36,939 nucleotides of DNA from Opitutia bacterium (lineage in GTDB: Bacteria > Verrucomicrobiota > Verrucomicrobiia > Opitutales > JABJCN01), in assembly GCA_018668635.1 (NCBI GenBank), contig JABJCN010000232.1, positions 1 through 36,939 on the forward strand. Reading direction: 5' to 3'. Below the pieces are notes generated by a model. It ran no database searches. It saw only the letters and a list, made by a program, of their open reading frames with translations, and was not told the origin of the DNA. Shown here one piece after another: positions 36,437-36,939 of this stretch. The translations under genes and the position numbers were made by a program. The stretch's first letter is position 1. Each line of letters begins with the position of its first letter.

Positions 36437-36939
36437 GTGTCTCACTTTCAGCATATTCGTACACTGCTTCTTTTTGTCGCTTTACCTTACGCTGTGACTT
36501 CATTGGCAGCACAGGAGGGTGGAGCAGGTGCCTTTATCTTGGTTTCAGTTGAGGGTGCGGTACAGGTTAAGGATGCTGCCGGCGAAACTCTTCCCGCAGG
36601 TGAAATTGTGGCTGGGAAGTCGCTTTTTGAAGGACAAACTGTAATTACCGGTGAAAACAGCATCGTTGTCTTGCTACTTTCCACCGGCTCTGTGACAACC
36701 CTGAATGCCAAGAGTGAGTTATTATTGGACAAGTTTCAGCAGGCAAAGTTTGAACTGGATCCTGCCTCCATGGTTTCTGATCTGAAAACCGAGCCCAGTA
36801 CTTCCGAGACAAAACTCAAACTCGGTTATGGTGATCTGACTTTCAATGTGAAGAAGTTGAATGCTGGGTCATCTTTCGACATTGAGTCCCCGGTTGGCAG
36901 CGCCGGTATTCGTGGAACGGACGGTCAAATGGTGGTGAC
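36437..36939 (+). CDS. Exported FecR-domain protein, 3'-truncated
   Basis: An open frame from GTG 36437 runs out of the right edge: 167 codons and no stop. It begins with a clear signal peptide ([20 protein letters not shown], then SLAAQ, about residues 1-26). The FecR-type beta-rich domain follows: [14 protein letters not shown], then an iterated G-x-x-I/V-x-x-G-x-S/T pattern ([13 protein letters not shown]), and [21 protein letters not shown], the hallmark VxxPvGxxxVRGT-like segment. In PVC bacteria such domains occur in exported structural or signalling proteins and not only in iron-dicitrate sensors; no sigma-factor gene is visible. It is divergent from glcD. The C-terminal architecture is unseen. 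Confidence 0.8.
   Translation, partial: MSHFQHIRTLLLFVALPYAVTSLAAQEGGAGAFILVSVEGAVQVKDAAGETLPAGEIVAGKSLFEGQTVITGENSIVVLLLSTGSVTTLNAKSELLLDKFQQAKFELDPASMVSDLKTEPSTSETKLKLGYGDLTFNVKKLNAGSSFDIESPVGSAGIRGTDGQMVV

Noticed and set aside
1-36939. CRISPR arrays, tRNA/rRNA genes, insertion sequences or prophage genes
   Set aside because: I saw no regularly spaced repeats, no terminal inverted repeats with a transposase and no RNA gene in the intergenic gaps, all of which are shorter than 200 bases.

Overview
The window reads as a chromosomal stretch from a member of the PVC superphylum, most likely a free-living, probably marine Verrucomicrobiota. The reasons are the density of typical PVC families: two sulfatases, a very long PVC-type dehydrogenase/cytochrome c protein ending in a DUF1080 domain, a Tat-exported Gfo/Idh/MocA oxidoreductase, ThuA-like proteins, a short leucine-rich-repeat protein, a W/A-rich repeat protein and a FecR-domain protein. 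I see no phage, transposon, CRISPR, rRNA or tRNA. The lineage is inferred from gene content, not from a marker gene. No stretch longer than about 300 bases lacks a gene.

Layout. 1-9292 is a polysaccharide/carbohydrate catabolism region: a truncated sulfatase, convergent with the 1200-residue cytochrome-type dehydrogenase (minus strand). Divergent from that come an SGNH hydrolase, a ThuA-PQQ-type propeller fusion and an alpha/beta hydrolase. 9440-15546 is a plus-strand MacAB-TolC-like export operon (outer-membrane protein, periplasmic adaptor, ABC ATPase-permease). 15599-16924 is the Gfo/Idh/MocA oxidoreductase. 17028-19471 is a tight plus-strand operon of a HisI-like protein, a NahK-like sugar kinase and a sugar-nucleotide epimerase, with a good sigma70-like promoter. 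19491-22835 holds a complete sulfatase divergent from an LRR protein, then a lactonase-type propeller protein.

22848-30016 is a minus-strand run. In transcription order it holds an aldehyde dehydrogenase (ketoglutarate-semialdehyde type), two overlapping genes encoding exported repeat proteins, an ABC-F ATPase and an aldo/keto reductase. The second of the two repeat proteins continues through a transmembrane helix into a cytoplasmic TIR domain. 30146-31126 is a ThuA-like exported protein with its own terminator. 31222-36312 is a minus-strand operon of glcD, glcE, a W/A-repeat membrane protein and an AsmA/TamB-like membrane protein, each joined to the next by a 4-base ATGA overlap. At the right edge a GTG-started FecR-domain protein runs out of the window.

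Most of the window fits breakdown of sulfated or substituted sugars: desulfation, oxidation, lactone hydrolysis, semialdehyde oxidation and glycolate oxidation, with kinase/epimerase sugar activation. The most novel-looking element is the two-gene TIR cassette at 25863-28309. A small exported protein with two copies of a beta-rich module is co-translated with a paralogue carrying the same architecture plus a transmembrane helix and a TIR domain that keeps the putative catalytic Glu. Second-tier points are a HisI homologue lacking the usual Asp triad, the ThuA-propeller fusion, an oversized TolC-like protein with an internal duplication, and glcDE co-transcribed with envelope proteins.
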